Assembly (NCBI GenBank): GCA_039619475.1
Contig: CM077116.1
Coordinates: 150,615,088 to 150,679,087, forward strand
Direction: 5' to 3'
Origin: Icerya purchasi
Taxonomy: Eukaryota; Arthropoda; Insecta; Hemiptera; Monophlebidae
Length of the DNA: 64,000 nucleotides
Part shown: positions 1 through 11,348 of the stretch, piece by piece
How positions within the stretch are numbered: position 1 is the first letter of the stretch
How the letters are laid out: the number at the start of each line of letters is the position of its first letter
Notes under the pieces: model-generated
Seen by the model: only the letters and a program-made list of their open reading frames with translations
The model's database searches: none
Told to the model about the DNA's origin: nothing
Translations under genes and position numbers: made by a program

Positions 1-225
1 GATGGCTTATAATCTATGTTTAATGGGTTTTTTTGGAGTAATCAATGCAGTTCTATCACTTACAAATGTAGAGTAATTTGGATTAGTGGGAACTGCGCCA
101 CCAACCAAATATGGCTCAGCAATGGAGCATACATCAAAGTTTAAATCATAAAATTCTTTAAGAAATAATAGTTGACAGGAATAACAATTCCCAAAGTTTA
201 GATACGTACATTTAAGCGAGGCCAA
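1..225 (-). pseudogene. Non-LTR retrotransposon ORF2 start, endonuclease fragment
   Basis: A minus-strand frame starting at 225 reads into the left window edge. Its sequence (LNFGNCYSCQLLFLKEF, then DVCSIAEPYLVGG and later DRTALIT) has the layout of the apurinic endonuclease N-terminus of R1/LOA-like LINEs: an Asn-containing first strand, about 25 residues, then the catalytic Glu in an SEP/AEP motif. A stop follows near the edge, so this copy is probably dead. The rest of ORF2 would lie to the left of the window. The clade is a guess. Confidence 0.5.
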
Positions 226-1260
226 AACCTATTTTCGCTTTTAGGTCCTCGCAAGCTTTAATAAACGAGAGACAATTCTTAGAATGAGCGGCATAGTCAA
301 TTTCAAACACAAACTCATTAATCATAGATGAATTCTTAAGATTAACAATAAAAAGATGGAAGTACTTTGGTGTACAAACAGTTGCTACAAGAGTCCTTAT
401 AAAAATTAACGAATTGCTTGAACTCCTCTGTAGCCCGGAAGTAATTCGATGGATGGCCAAACTTACGTATATCGTCTGGGATTTATCGTATCAACGAACG
501 GCAGGGCCTCTCATTTGATTTGCAATCTTCCATCACTGTTTCGGAGTTGTTAATATTGCGCCGGTTTTAACATATGCTCGACTAGCCCTTTCAGTATTAA
601 CTCTAGTAACGTTATTTGGTTTTGTTCCAATTAAAGCCAGGAAGTGTTCGTTCACGTCATCTTCTGTAATGTTCTTCATGTGAAACACTAAGATTGTCGA
701 GTTCATTAGCTTTCCTCCGTAACTCTACAGTTGGCAATTTTTTAGTTTATCTCGGAGGCATCTTAGTTTGATCTTGTTTAGTGGCTATATTAATTATGCA
801 CGTGTATTGTTGTTAATTTTCTTATAAAAGGTTACGTTAATCTTAGACATAGGTAAATTAATTTTTTCTTTTAGCTCCTTTTTTGAACGTTGTCAATATT
901 TTTTTTGAACTGTTTTCTTATTTGCCGTTGCATCACGACAACTAACTCCTCTACCACTATTGCCAGCGTGCAGTACCAAGCAGACTGTACTGTGAAGGTC
1001 CTTTCTAGTGGAATCGATACATTTTCCCTAACTTTTCAGTATCAACGTGCGCTTCCGCAAAAATGGTATCAATCTCATCGACAAATTTTCCGATATTGTC
1101 CTTCTGTTGTTTGGAGACATTGCTAGTGTTCCACTACTCACGCACTCGGTTTGTTAATTCGCATATGCGAGTAAGGCGCCTAAGTAAATCACCTGGGCTG
1201 CCCATCCTAGATGACTGCATCTGCACTTACCAGTTGAAGTGCAGATGTGCCTAAATATTG
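212..1260 (-). pseudogene. Possible decayed ORF1 of the left-edge LINE
   Basis: Upstream of the endonuclease fragment on the same strand lie several coding-like stretches in shifting frames: 212-460 (ending just inside the start of the next ORF), about 530-700 (MNSTILVFHMKNITEDDV...) and about 1060-1140 (DNIGKFVDEIDTIFAEAHVD). The order and strand fit a gag-like ORF1 preceding ORF2. I see no zinc knuckle, so the assignment rests on position and strand only. Confidence 0.28.
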
Positions 1261-3192
1261 GCCTAGAAATTAGTGATACATATGAACCGCTATGATTTTT
1301 AATATAACTTAAGATATGACTGGTTGACGACTAAGATAGGAAACTTCGTATGAGAGAGTTTGCTCGGATGCGTAAATTGAAAATTACGAGTACTGTGAAC
1401 AGGACCTGCGTTCACCACCACAAGTGCATATTCGCACACGTATGGAGATCTGTTTTAGATTTCAATTCCCTTCTAGATATATAACTGGTTGGGAATCGAT
1501 TAGTAATTGACAATGGTTCTATGATGTTTGGGTGCAAAATGTATTTAGTTGGAAGAATGTATGATACGATTTCCGTAATAAGAGTCGACTTTAATAGGTC
1601 ACACGTAATCGTTTCTGACAAAATATGCGGTGGTTATATATGTTTAGTACGTAATTTTTTATCGAAATTTTACGTTGAAAGAGAAATAAATGTACGGTGT
1701 CTCATTATTGAGAACCGTTTTAGTTTCATTAGTGAAGTAATAGTTTTAGGTGCGGGGAATGGACAGTGGCGGATGATCCAGAACGACATTTTGAGGAGGG
1801 AAATTATATAATTACGTAATATCTTATACGGTGTCAGTAGATTTGAGAAATACCTTGTTTCATCAAGGAAATCAAATAGCGACCAGCTCTTTAGAAATTC
1901 ATAAAAATGTGTTTTAAAAATACATAATAATTACACTTTAATTTAAATTTTATTTTATTTTTAGGGTTTTCTAAAACGAAATTATAAAATTCTACCTAAA
2001 AAATGGTAGTTTAGAATTCTTACTAGGGAGAATAGAACGATAGTATTTTCAGTAGACTATAATTCTTTTTTATTTTAGTTAGTAATCGGATCCGAATTCT
2101 TTGTCCGCGAGCAAGTAAAAAAAAACATATATATACATATATATTTCTCATTGAACTATTTTTAATTAAAATTACAAAATAAAAATTAAAAATAAATAAA
2201 AGAGACAAAAGAACGATGACAGTTGCGTTTAAAACAGAATAAAAACGTAACATTAATAGTTTTACTAGAAAACAGTATTAAATATTAGTTATAATTAAAT
2301 TCATAAGTAACATTAATATACAAATCTTTTGTAGTATAAATTAAGTTTCTTTGTTGTAATCAATTTTTTCATTGAGGTTTTGGTTCTTTGGGAGGTGTCC
2401 CCTATCCCCCCGTCCGTGGATTCGCCAGTGCGAATGGATATTTTGAAAAATGAAATTTAAAAAATTCTTCCCGGTCGAAATGAATAAAATTAGATAGATT
2501 CAGAAGTATGAATTTCTATATCAGTTTTCAAAGAACTTAATATTTTTATAATTCGTTTGGAAATTGACCAATAAAGTCATAAGGCATTAACTATTCGTAA
2601 AAACAAAAAAAAAAAAAAAAAAGAAAAAAAAAATTCTATAATTTACAAATATCTTTAAAGTATTTAAATTTCCTAGTTGTCGTTACATTTTTACTATTTA
2701 CACCCTTTTTACTAATTATATTGACAGCTTTTTCGGCTATATGTAATCCTTAATAAATAGTTACAAGAGGGGAAAAAAAGAAAGAATAACAAATTCTAAT
2801 CTATTGCGAGGGTGAAGCTTTAGTCGTTAGTATGTTTCTAGCAGATAATAAAAAAACGCGATATCCAATCTGATACTTTATTTCAAATGAATATATACAA
2901 TTTCAACCATGGAAGAAGAAATTTCTGCATGAAAAGTAAATTCAAAATAAAACTACTAAGCAAATGGAAAGCAAAATGTAAAAGAGTTACCGTCATTCCC
3001 AATTTTTATACCGATTTTGAACTTTGTTTATTTAGAACTGAGATCTAGGTTTCAGATTCATGATGACCTTCTTATTCTGTTACCTTCCGCGTGCTACAAT
3101 ACTAATTATGCAGAAACGAAATAGAAGAAACGTAATTGGGAATAATTCGCAACAGGAACATCTACACTGTTTGAATTCCAAGCGTGGAATGC
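1261..3192. other. AT-rich non-coding stretch
   Basis: No supported gene. Open frames at 1412-1621 and 1521-1811 have no recognisable motif. An A-rich run lies at about 2604-2632. A short GC-rich patch at about 2393-2435 (gaggtgtcccctatcccccc) resembles the GC-rich ends of the hAT MITEs elsewhere in the window but could not be paired with a second end. Confidence 0.4.
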
Positions 3193-3785
3193 TTTTTTTT
3201 TTTTTGGGCTCGTCAACCAGAGACCTCACCTAGAAACAATAGGAAGAAGAGTTAACTAATTAAAACCGGAAATGGCAGAAATAAAGGAACCAATGGCAGG
3301 AACAACAGACTGGCACGGAATGGACAGGATATAGAAAGCACAGCAGGGAGAAGGAAGCCTTGACTTCAAAAGGAGTAAATAAAGGGACGAGCGTTCCGCA
3401 GAAAGAACAGAACACTCAAAGAAAATGTGGTTAGCATCATAAACAATTGCTTCATTAGGATGTAGGGGACAATAAGGAGAGGAAACCAAAGAGAGACGAA
3501 AACGGGAAGCGGGCAATAGAGTGTAATTGAAGCGTAGGCGAATAATAGGAACAATAATAGAACGTGGAAAAGAAGGGAATTCTGAGAACCAAGAATTAGT
3601 TGGAAGGTTAGGTTGAATTGAAAGGTAGAAGGAACTATCATTGGAAAAAGAAGAAGGGTACATATTCGACCAAAATTTACAGTGAAAATTCTTACTTAAG
3701 GACAAAAGATTAGTGCTAGGGACCTTTTTAAAGTAAAAGCGAAAGCGGGCAGCAGCCTGAGCCAAAGCATCCGCCATTTCGTTAC
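3193..3785 (-). mobile_element. 5'-truncated I-like LINE, ORF2 C-terminal region with poly(A)
   Basis: On the minus strand a 173-residue frame (3777 to 3256) matches the C-terminal region of the RNase H-bearing LINE at 61670-62630. Both share the order LRF..LLP.SRFR.SLV, a Cys/His segment (PYCPLHPN, HIFFEC, then SAERSSLY) and an ending like FISAISGFN. A short 3' UTR and a poly(A) tract (T-run at 3193-3205 on the plus strand) close the element. Only the C-terminal fifth of ORF2 is present, which is the usual 5' truncation of LINE insertions. The coding strand is strongly pyrimidine-biased, as in its relatives here. No target duplication was found. Confidence 0.7.
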
Positions 3786-4673
3786 CCTCGTTAAACGCGG
3801 AAAGTTAATCCGTATGTAACAGTAAAAATATTATCTGCCATCCGCTTTAAAATTATTCGAAAATTTTTTTCGCAGGTATGAAGTAAAGTTTAAAAATATT
3901 AACTACTGCGAAGCCGCCACTTTTAGCTATTCCTGTAAAAATTAGCTGTGAGGCGCTTGGGGAAACATAATAAAGGAACTGAACCCCAACTTAACAAGAC
4001 TTAAAAATGCCCCCTCCCTAGGTCTTGAATAAAATTCAAAACACAAGTTCGTTTGTTACGCTTTAATAAACGAGTTTAGCACTATAAGATAATCTTACTA
4101 AATTTGTATCTCATTAAAACTAACCAGAATTCGTGGGAATTTTTTGTTTTAAAAAAACAAACAAAAATTGCTACCGTAAATTATAATGCGTTTATTAAAA
4201 TCTACATACTAGTGTACATTAATAAAATAATTACGTATCGGAGTGTGCAATTATTAAAAAATTTCTTTTGTCACGAAGAAAAAATTAAACAGTAAGTGTA
4301 CATTTAATTCTGCGTGTAATTTCCTACGTCCGCTTCAGCGTCCTGTAAAATTAAACGATGACTTTTTAGTAATCATTTTTATTAATAGAACTAAAAACGA
4401 ACGAGCAAAAGTTTTTGCTAAATGCAGACATGAACACACACTGTGTAAATCACTTCATCGCGATCGTACAATTTATTCCTGAAAATCAGTTTTTTCTAAA
4501 GATAATTTTTAAATATTTAAACGAGTTTGCGCTCAGCAAAGCCATATTTTCACTTAAATTTCGAAAGGAGATTTATTATTTCTGAGCGACCAGAGTGACG
4601 AATTGAGCACAGTCCACGCGTTAAGAAATTAATGATGTAAACTGCTGTTTTTTTTTACAGATCGAATATAATC
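3786..4673. other. AT-rich non-coding stretch
   Basis: No supported gene. A small patch near 4003-4024 (aatgccccctccctaggtct) resembles one near 27357-27376 and may be the end of a shared DNA-transposon family. Confidence 0.35.
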
Positions 4674-4774
4674 AGGAAAGCAATTTACAGTAGACACCAC
4701 GTTTAAGAAATTAATCTTAAAACTTTTTAAGATTAACTTTTTAAATACGGTGTCTACGGGTAAATTGTTTTCCT
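4674..4774. repeat. Palindromic MITE-like hairpin, about 101 bp
   Basis: Two arms of about 48 bases (4674-4721 and 4727-4774) are near-complementary, starting aggaaagcaatttac and ending gtaaattgttttcct. The loop is only a few bases. There is no coding capacity. Confidence 0.6.
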
Positions 4775-4823
4775 AAATATATATTTACCATGAACGTTTT
4801 AAATGTTTAATTAAGATCGAATA

Positions 4824-5427
4824 CAGGGCTGGATTAAGTGTATGATAGGTCCGCGACTACGGAAATATTAGGGACCCTTTTCGAAAGTGATAAAATTATC
4901 AGTTTTATAGAATAACTAAACTTTTTTTAATTTAATTTAATTATATTATTTTGAATTCACGAATTCACATAAAATTATTAATGTAACTAAAACTAAATAT
5001 ACAAGCAATAGGTAGAATTTTCGATGCCAAAAAAGAAAAAAAAAAAATATATATATATATGTATAATTTTAAACAATGAATTTTTTTCTTGTTTTTTCTG
5101 CAAATTCTTGTATAATATTCGTTAAAATCTACTGAACGGAGAAAATCTATTTCAATTGTTAATCTTGATAATGCCGATAATCTATCATCTAGCATGGTTG
5201 ATCTGTATATCATTTTTATTCTTTTTAATATCGAAAAAGATCTTTCCGCCTCACAATTGGTAATCGATGTAGTTACAAATTTTCTATATGAAATATAAAT
5301 GTTTGGAGAAACATCTATTATTGCACGTTTAACCATCCGTGTCGAAGGTGGGAGCTTCTTGAGGGCTCCTTTATAAGGCGGGGCCCAGGGCTGCAGCCCC
5401 CTTAGCCCTACTCTAAATCCAAACCTG
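4824..5427 (-). mobile_element. Deleted hAT transposon with 8-bp target duplication
   Basis: The element begins CAGGGCTGGATTAAG at 4824, and its other end reads CAGGTTTGGATTTAG on the opposite strand at 5427. These 15-base terminal repeats match at 12 positions. It is bounded on both sides by an exact 8-base direct repeat, ATCGAATA (4816-4823 and 5428-5435), the target-site size of hAT elements. At 604 bp it is far too short for a full hAT transposase. It keeps only the 3' part of the transposase gene on the minus strand. Confidence 0.82.
4965..5336 (-). pseudogene. hAT transposase C-terminal dimerisation domain, partial
   Basis: This 123-residue frame contains CEAERSFSILKRIK, then YRSTMLDDRLSALSRLTIE, the signature of the hAT C-terminal dimerisation domain. 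The N-terminal BED/TTF zinc finger and the catalytic RNase H-like region are missing because the element is internally deleted. The frame stays open past the domain into a low-complexity AT-rich tail (YIYIYIFF), which may be accidental. It cannot encode an active transposase. It resembles the DUF4371-type hATs to which the 61480-64000 remnant also belongs. Confidence 0.75.
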
Positions 5428-5435
5428 ATCGAATA

Positions 5436-6625
5436 TAATTATATTACTTCATACATGCGCAAGTAGTCCACTAAAATTCCGTATTTAAAACAGATTTTTG
5501 ATCTATCAATAAAAGCTGAATATTTGTAAAGCTCATTGTTGCCTTTTTTTTAAAATGTTAATCTAAGAAATATTTCTCATCTTTTTCGACAATAATTACG
5601 TTTAAATAATAGCAGAGTTAACATTCATTTTTAATTGAATTCTAAAATCAACCTATTCGTTTCTTTCAGAAGTACGGTTGATAACTTTTAAAAAAAAAAT
5701 CTGAAATGCTCTCAGTCAAACTTTTCTGTATATAACATAGAAGTGGGGTATTATTTCGCCACCTTAAAAATCCTAATAAATGTGCTTTATTCTCTTGTTG
5801 GTGCAAATAAAATTAATATTATATCAGTAGCGATAATTAACTTGACTGTATAAATTTATTCGCTATTAATAAAATTAACTATCCTGAACAACTCCTGTGG
5901 GTATGTGATCTACTATCCTAATTCTCGTTGCCCCGTCATGTTTGGGTGTCCAACGCATCTCGGACTCGGCTTGGGCAGTTTCTCTCCTTGTGATTCTGTA
6001 CAGACATTCGTGGACTATCTTGATACGTTTTTGTTACATTTATTGTAGATGATGGTTGTGATTCTCGTTCCCTATTTTTGCTGCCCAGTCGACTTTAGAA
6101 GCACTCAAAAGATATATCGGGCTATCCGCGGGTTTAAAAGTTTTCGGCCATGTTTGTCTAAAACCTTCCTTGTCTCAATCTGAGTCTCTTCTCAGTTAGC
6201 ATTAAAGAAAACAAAACGATAATTAATTATTAATCGGTAAGATTATCAGAAGTTTAAAGTTTTTTTACTTACGCGTGATTTTGCTGTTATTTAAATTTTT
6301 CAATAATATTCATTTTTTTTTTTTTTAATTTTCACAGTTTACTAACCGGTTTTATTAGTGGATTTCTTAACGCCCCACTAGCATAACTAGATAAAAATTA
6401 CGAAAATTCGGCGGCCCCACCGTACTCGAGCTGCAATTTTTTTCACTTAAAATTTGTTTCAAAGTTAAAAAATTGCCACCATATGTGAATAAAATATATT
6501 CAGTTAAAAATTTTAAGCAGATTCGTACATTTTTTAGAAATAATACAAACGAGTGAATTATATATTGTGTTAAAGGTTCTCTTTTACCTATTTTCGCGGG
6601 AATTATTTATTTTAAAATCAGATAA
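5436..6625. other. Non-coding stretch
   Basis: No supported gene. A slightly more GC-balanced segment at about 5880-6190 has no open frame or recognisable motif. Confidence 0.35.
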
Positions 6626-6646
6626 TACCTGTTTCAGATAATTGTT

Positions 6647-6739
6647 CAAATTGGAAATAACTGTTTATAGCAACTTAATCTGAGATATTTTTAAAGATAT
6701 ATTTCTGATTAAGTCGTTATGAACAGTTATTTCCAATTT
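6647..6739. repeat. Imperfect palindrome, MITE-like
   Basis: The arms 6647-6687 and 6699-6739 are inverted copies with about six mismatches over 41 bases. Weaker similarity continues outwards to about 6626 and 6770 (ctgttt at both outer ends). There is no coding capacity. Confidence 0.6.
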
Positions 6740-6770
6740 AAATTATTTTTTTGTTAAAACAGATATTGAA

Positions 6771-8466
6771 ATATTTTTTTCATCGCCCACTCTGGATTTT
6801 ATTGGTGAACCTGTTAATAAATATGTCATTTAGTGTCCCTTTACACGACTATTATCTTCTGCGTAATTACTGTTTAAAAAAAAAAAATTCGATCAGCATA
6901 ATTCAACTGCACTCTAATCAATATGCATATTTACCATGTTCTTACCTTTTCTTGCCTAATTTTGAAATATTTACGCACCTACCCATAAAGCTACAGGATG
7001 CGTAACAGAAAGGGGGAAATAGAGAGAAAATGTGACTGCAATCGTTCTAACTCTTCAAATAATTTTATTAGTAGGTATTCAGTTGCGTGCGAAGGAACTT
7101 TACCAGTTTTATATCGTGCTACCTAATGTAAGCTAGTACTCGACAAACGTGTAATTTTATATTATTACTTTCGTCATTATATGTCTTGTAAATAATATTT
7201 GGTATTATATCGTGAAGTAATTCTTGCGTGGTTATATAATTAAATAAGGCCCCTCATCCGAAATAGATTATATAACATTATCTTTATAATATTCATGACA
7301 ATGCACGATTCGTAGGATGACCTTAAAGGTGATGGAAGGTCTTCTTTGTGCCCGAAACATTCTGACAAACGTGCATTATGTTCCGGGTCATTTTATTGGT
7401 AATTAAAAGAAATTCATTATATTCTCTTATGTAAAATGCGATAGTTATCGAATACCTTTTTTTTTTTTTTTTTTCTTTATCAAATCTAAATTTCAGCGTT
7501 TAACAATGATTTTTAAAAAAGTATATCCAGAAGCGTCCTGAAGGGTTTAGGTTTGGGGCAAAAATTTTCAACCTCAGAATTATAACCTGCATTACTCAAA
7601 TCTTTTGTTGGCACAAAATTTGAAAAAGAAAAGTACTCGTTAAATGATTTATTAAAATAATCAAAACTATATCTGAAAACTTAGAGCTATCAGGATATCT
7701 AGTAAATTTTTTAGTCAGAATAGAAATTCGACGTTGAAAGTCGAAAAAAAAAAAAATAAATAAACAATAAAATCCAAATTGATCCGAAACTTTACTTAAA
7801 AACTAAATCTGCACTTCAAAATTTTCTGAAAATTTCAATTGAAAAAATCGTGAACTGGCAAGACACCTAGTCCCTTACGTCCTCGCATCGTCACGTCCTG
7901 AGTACATCGATAAAAAAGATATAAATACAGTCGGTCCTTAGTTATGTCAATTTTTGACGGACTTTCAAAATAACGGACTAGCGTTTTTTTTTTTTTTTTT
8001 GGTTTTGAATGAACACTTTAAAGTAGGTGTATTCAATTCGTGTAAATATAGTTCATACAATTTTCTAGATTTAAACGTAAAAATTAAACCGTTTAACACC
8101 TTTTTAAAGTTTACGCAAATGATAAACCAATTCTGTGACATCTGTGGAGCCAATTTATACGAAATGGATCCTCTTTAATCGCTGGCAACAAATATAAGGG
8201 TGCTGATCACGATTTATCAGACTTTCACAAGAACGGATTATGCCCCCCCCCGCCAATTAGTCCGTTAAATCGCGGACCAGCTGTATTTCGGCTATTTTCA
8301 CGCTGAATCTGCTAATAAGAAAAGTAAATCTATGAACGTGGTAATGCAAAACTCGCTCACTACCGTGTAAATATTTTAATAAAAAAACTTATCAACATCT
8401 ACGTTTTCTACGTAATCTTTTTGTATAACATTTTGTATTTTTACTTATATAAATCAATACACTTAC
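6771..8466. other. AT-rich non-coding stretch (inferred intron or downstream of the host gene)
   Basis: No supported gene. There are homopolymer T runs at 7457-7475 and 7986-8000. Open frames at 6751-7005 and 7954-8178 are low-complexity and without motifs. Confidence 0.35.
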
Positions 8467-8508
8467 TCTTGCCGACGAGATCACATAATCCTACTAGGAC
8501 TTCCCTAT
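8467..8508 (-). CDS. Micro-exon, 42 bases (host gene, internal)
   Basis: The acceptor is ctgtatttgttctag and the donor is gtaagtgt on the minus strand. The exon holds two bases, thirteen codons (REVLVGLCDLVGK) and one base, in the same phase as the rest. It is the most downstream exon found. No later exon with matching phase was seen in 1-8466, so the gene probably continues beyond the left edge. Confidence 0.6.
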
Positions 8509-8873
8509 CTAGAACAAATACAGATAAAACAAACGGTAAATACAACGAAGTGAATATGCGATTAGTTATCGGTGATCGTTTAGTTTGAAAGCCGTTGAAA
8601 TAATAAGTATTTTTGTAGATCTACGCTACCGGTTTTTATTACAAAAAAAACAGCCAAAAAGTAGATATCAAATTTTTTCTAGCTAAATCGAGATAATGTG
8701 AATAACAATCTCAAGATACCGATCGTTGTTTCGTTTTCGACTTTTTTTCAGGCATTATATTTTTATTTGCGATGCTATTTATTTCGAAGCCGAAAAGCGG
8801 CGTCATAATGACTGTTCTACCCCTTTGTAAAGTTTGTTTTATGTTTCAAATGTGGGTTTAATGACTTGTAATA

Positions 8874-9128
8874 CAAATGAGCGGAGGCAGGGGGCAGCTG
8901 CCCCCCCTGGAGCCTTGAAACTTTTTGATCAACTAGCCATGATGAGTATTCATAGGCGCGTAAACAATTTTCCAGAAACCCACGAAAATTATGTTTTAAT
9001 TAAGATTTTATTCTTGTTTAATAAAATATTAAGCCTTTACAACTTATAAATTTTATGTTTCCTATAACACATATCCTCTTTCTATCATCTTGCCCCACCC
9101 CCTGGCTCATCGGCTGGCTACGCCCTTG
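8874..9128. mobile_element. hAT-type MITE, deleted copy
   Basis: This is a second copy of the MITE at 17629-17950. They share ggagccttgaaacttttt, tcaact.gcca, ccagaaacccacgaaaat, a long AT-rich centre and the right end tcatcggctggc-acgccc. The copy lacks about 43 bases relative to the other, at a point where the longer copy has two similar aca-att-tg-type segments. The left terminal repeat is degraded, and no target duplication is evident. Confidence 0.65.
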
Positions 9129-9463
9129 CATATAGGCATGTCTTGATTAACATCTTATCCTTAGCGCAGTGACAGATTAAAAATAGTAAGAACACAAATT
9201 TTTCCCACAATACTCATTTTTTTGTAATAAACCATCCTGAAACAAGCTGGGCGAAAACATCTTTGTGTTTTGAGACTAACTGCCCGTCTTGGATCGGCTT
9301 CTAACAACTCCCATCATAAACAAACAACAGAGTAATCACAGATATGAAATTTAAAGTCAAAAGAAAAGTATTTAAATAAAAAATGTAAAGAGCAAAACTA
9401 TATTAAATCCATTATCTGTTTTTCATGACTAAATAAACATACATATATATATTTTATATATAT

Positions 9464-9830
9464 GTCGTCGCGATAGCCTAGTTGCTAGAGCGCTTGACTT
9501 CCGTTATGAAGGTCACGGGTTTGATCCCGGGCGACGACGGAACTTATTGCAAATAATTAAATAAATAATCGCTAATAATCACGTGGAAGGCAATGGCAAA
9601 CTACCACGTACAACATCATATGCGCGGTAGGTCAGTTCACAGTAGACACACATGGGACTGCATCTGTATATCGATAAATCAAACGATTACTAATCAGTTC
9701 CGAATATAATCTTGCGCGTGTACACTCGCGTTGCATATAATAATTGTCTAGTACACTATGCCTGTATCTGTACAGCTGAGATGTACGAATAGGTAGTCGC
9801 CGATGCTCAGGAATTAAGTATGGCACTATA
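9464..9830 (+). mobile_element. tRNA-derived SINE, copy 1
   Basis: The first 75 bases form a tRNA-like head. A seven-base acceptor stem pairs GTCGTCG with CGACGAC, an A box (TAGCCTAGTTG) lies at 9474-9484, and a B box (GGTTTGATCC) lies at 9518-9527. The body that follows is shared over about 300 bases with the copy at 24694-25070, including atcgctaataatcacgtgg and ggcaatggcaaac. It ends near an (AT)n run at 9836-9864. Transcription would be by RNA polymerase III. Mobilisation would depend on a LINE that I cannot identify from its tail. Confidence 0.82.
9474..9527 (+). promoter_or_regulatory. Pol III internal promoter (A and B boxes) of SINE copy 1
   Basis: The A box is TAGCCTAGTTG at 9474 and the B box is GGTTTGATCC at 9518. 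The spacing is typical of a tRNA-type internal promoter. Confidence 0.7.
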
Positions 9831-9835
9831 AAGAA

Positions 9836-9836
9836 G

Positions 9837-9864
<28 letters not shown>
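9836..9864. repeat. (AT)n microsatellite
   Basis: A pure AT dinucleotide run immediately follows the SINE body. Similar runs occur at 15689-15714, 17257-17277, 34899-34920, 48870-48910 (interrupted) and 51389-51410. Confidence 0.9.
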
Positions 9865-9868
<4 letters not shown>

Positions 9869-10044
9869 TATGCGGAGTTTCAACATACGCAAAGAGTAAC
9901 GATACTCTCAATAATGATTTAAATATACTGTGTTGAAATAAAAGATTATGAATACGTCATTTTAAAGATTGCTTTGAAAAGTATGGCTTAGAGCAGTATA
10001 AATTCGTAGATTTTTGTTTTCGGAAACTATGGTTAGATTAAGTA

Positions 10045-11346
10045 CGAGGGTGGTTTAAATATAAACCGGAATTTTTAAATAAACGCGCGAAAAATTTATT
10101 GTGAAAAAAGTGGTTGCACTGGCAGTTAGACCGGTTTGTTACGAAGCGTGTAGAGCAATTAGAACCGCGTAACCTCACTTTTTAGTGCAGTTAGAGCCAT
10201 GAGTGAAAAAGAAGTACCAGTGGCTGTTGCGCAACGCATCATTATTCGTTTTTTAGTCAAAGACGACGTAAAATCCGTGGAAATTTACCGAAAATTACGC
10301 GAACAGTTCGGGGATGAGCGTCTCTCCAAAACTCAAGTGTACGAGTGGTGTTCCGCGTTTCGAAAAGGACGTGAAGTGGTGTCAAACATAGCACATGCGC
10401 GGCGCCCAAAAAGCCGGCATTACAGATGAACACGTCAAAGCCATCGAACAACTCATTTTGGCTGACCGACGCGTCCGTGTACGCGATATGACCGACGAAT
10501 TGGGCATCAGCATAGGTAGTATTGAGACAATAATTCATGATCGGCTAGGTTATCGCAAAATTGCAGCCAGATGGGTGCCAAGACTTCTGAATTTTGAACA
10601 GAAATTCACTCGTTGGGAAGTTTGTACGCGTCTCCTGCAGCGGTATGAAGAGGAAGGAGAGAATTTATTGCGGCGAATATTCACCACGGACGAAACTTGG
10701 GTACACTACTATACGCCGGAGAGTAAACGCTCGTCTATGGAGTGGCGGAAGAAAAAAGAGGGAGCGCCAGTCAAAGCGAAGGTTACACAGTCAGCTGGGA
10801 AGGTGTTGTGTACCGTGTTTTGGGACATGAAGGGAGTGATCGCAGTCGATTTCCTAACTGAACAACGTACTGTGACGGCGCAGTATTACAGTAACCTCCT
10901 AAAAAACACAGTCAAACCGGCCTATCGAACAAAAAGGCGCGAAATTCCGATCCGTAGTGCGATACTGCTTCAAGACAACGCCAGGCCACATACCGCTCGG
11001 CTCACGATGGAGACATTGGCCGAATTGGGCTGGGAAACACTTGAACATCTTCCTTACAGTCCAGATTTGTCGCCTTGTGATTATTATTTGTTTGGCCCGT
11101 TGAAAGAAGCACTTGGTGGACAACGTTTCGACAGCAACGATGAGGTGGAATCGTTCGTGCGCAAATGGCTATGTGACAAGCCGCGAGATTTTTACGAAAA
11201 AGGAATAAAAAAATTGCCGGAGAGGTGGAAAAAGTGCGTAGCGTGCGAGGGGGGTTATCTCGAAAAATTGTAAAAAATATGAGCACTGTAAGTATAAAAT
11301 AAAAATTTTTATGACAAAATTCCGGTTTATATTTGAACCACCCTCG
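10045..11346 (+). mobile_element. mariner transposon 1 (TA-flanked, frameshifted)
   Basis: Terminal inverted repeats of 28 bases (10045-10072 and 11319-11346) match at 27 positions, starting CGAGGGTGGTT. They are bounded by the TA target duplication at 10043-10044 and 11347-11348. The 1302-bp element carries one transposase gene on the plus strand. Only a one-base lesion in the coding region separates it from an intact copy, so it looks fairly young. Confidence 0.92.
10199..11273 (+). pseudogene. mariner transposase, one frameshift
   Basis: The transposase of element 1 reads in two frames. 10199-10429 encodes the N-terminal helix-turn-helix (IIIRFLVKDDVKSVEIYRKL, then KTQVYEWCSAFRKGRE). 10395-11273 encodes the second DNA-binding helix bundle and the catalytic domain. 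The DD34D triad is visible in TTDETWVHYY, LLQDNARPHTA and YSPDLSPCDYY, with exactly 34 residues between the last two Asp. The frame changes within or near the A-run at about 10411-10415, where one extra base would explain it. The WVPRLL linker motif is present. Apart from the shift no stop interrupts the roughly 355-residue product, the normal family length. The subfamily differs from that of the mariner at 18747; I do not assign it. Confidence 0.88.
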
Positions 11347-11348
11347 TA

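Noticed and set aside
1226..1245. 20-base minus-strand candidate exon with donor gtaagtgc
   Set aside because: Wrong length for the shared phase, and it sits in a local inverted repeat (gcacttaccagttgaagtgc) that explains the motif.
1521..1811. 96-residue plus-strand frame
   Set aside because: No recognisable motif and overlapped by an equally plausible frame on the other strand.
9464..9540. Functional tRNA gene
   Set aside because: The head folds like a tRNA, but the same head plus a 300-base body recurs at 24694, so it is a SINE and not a cellular tRNA gene.
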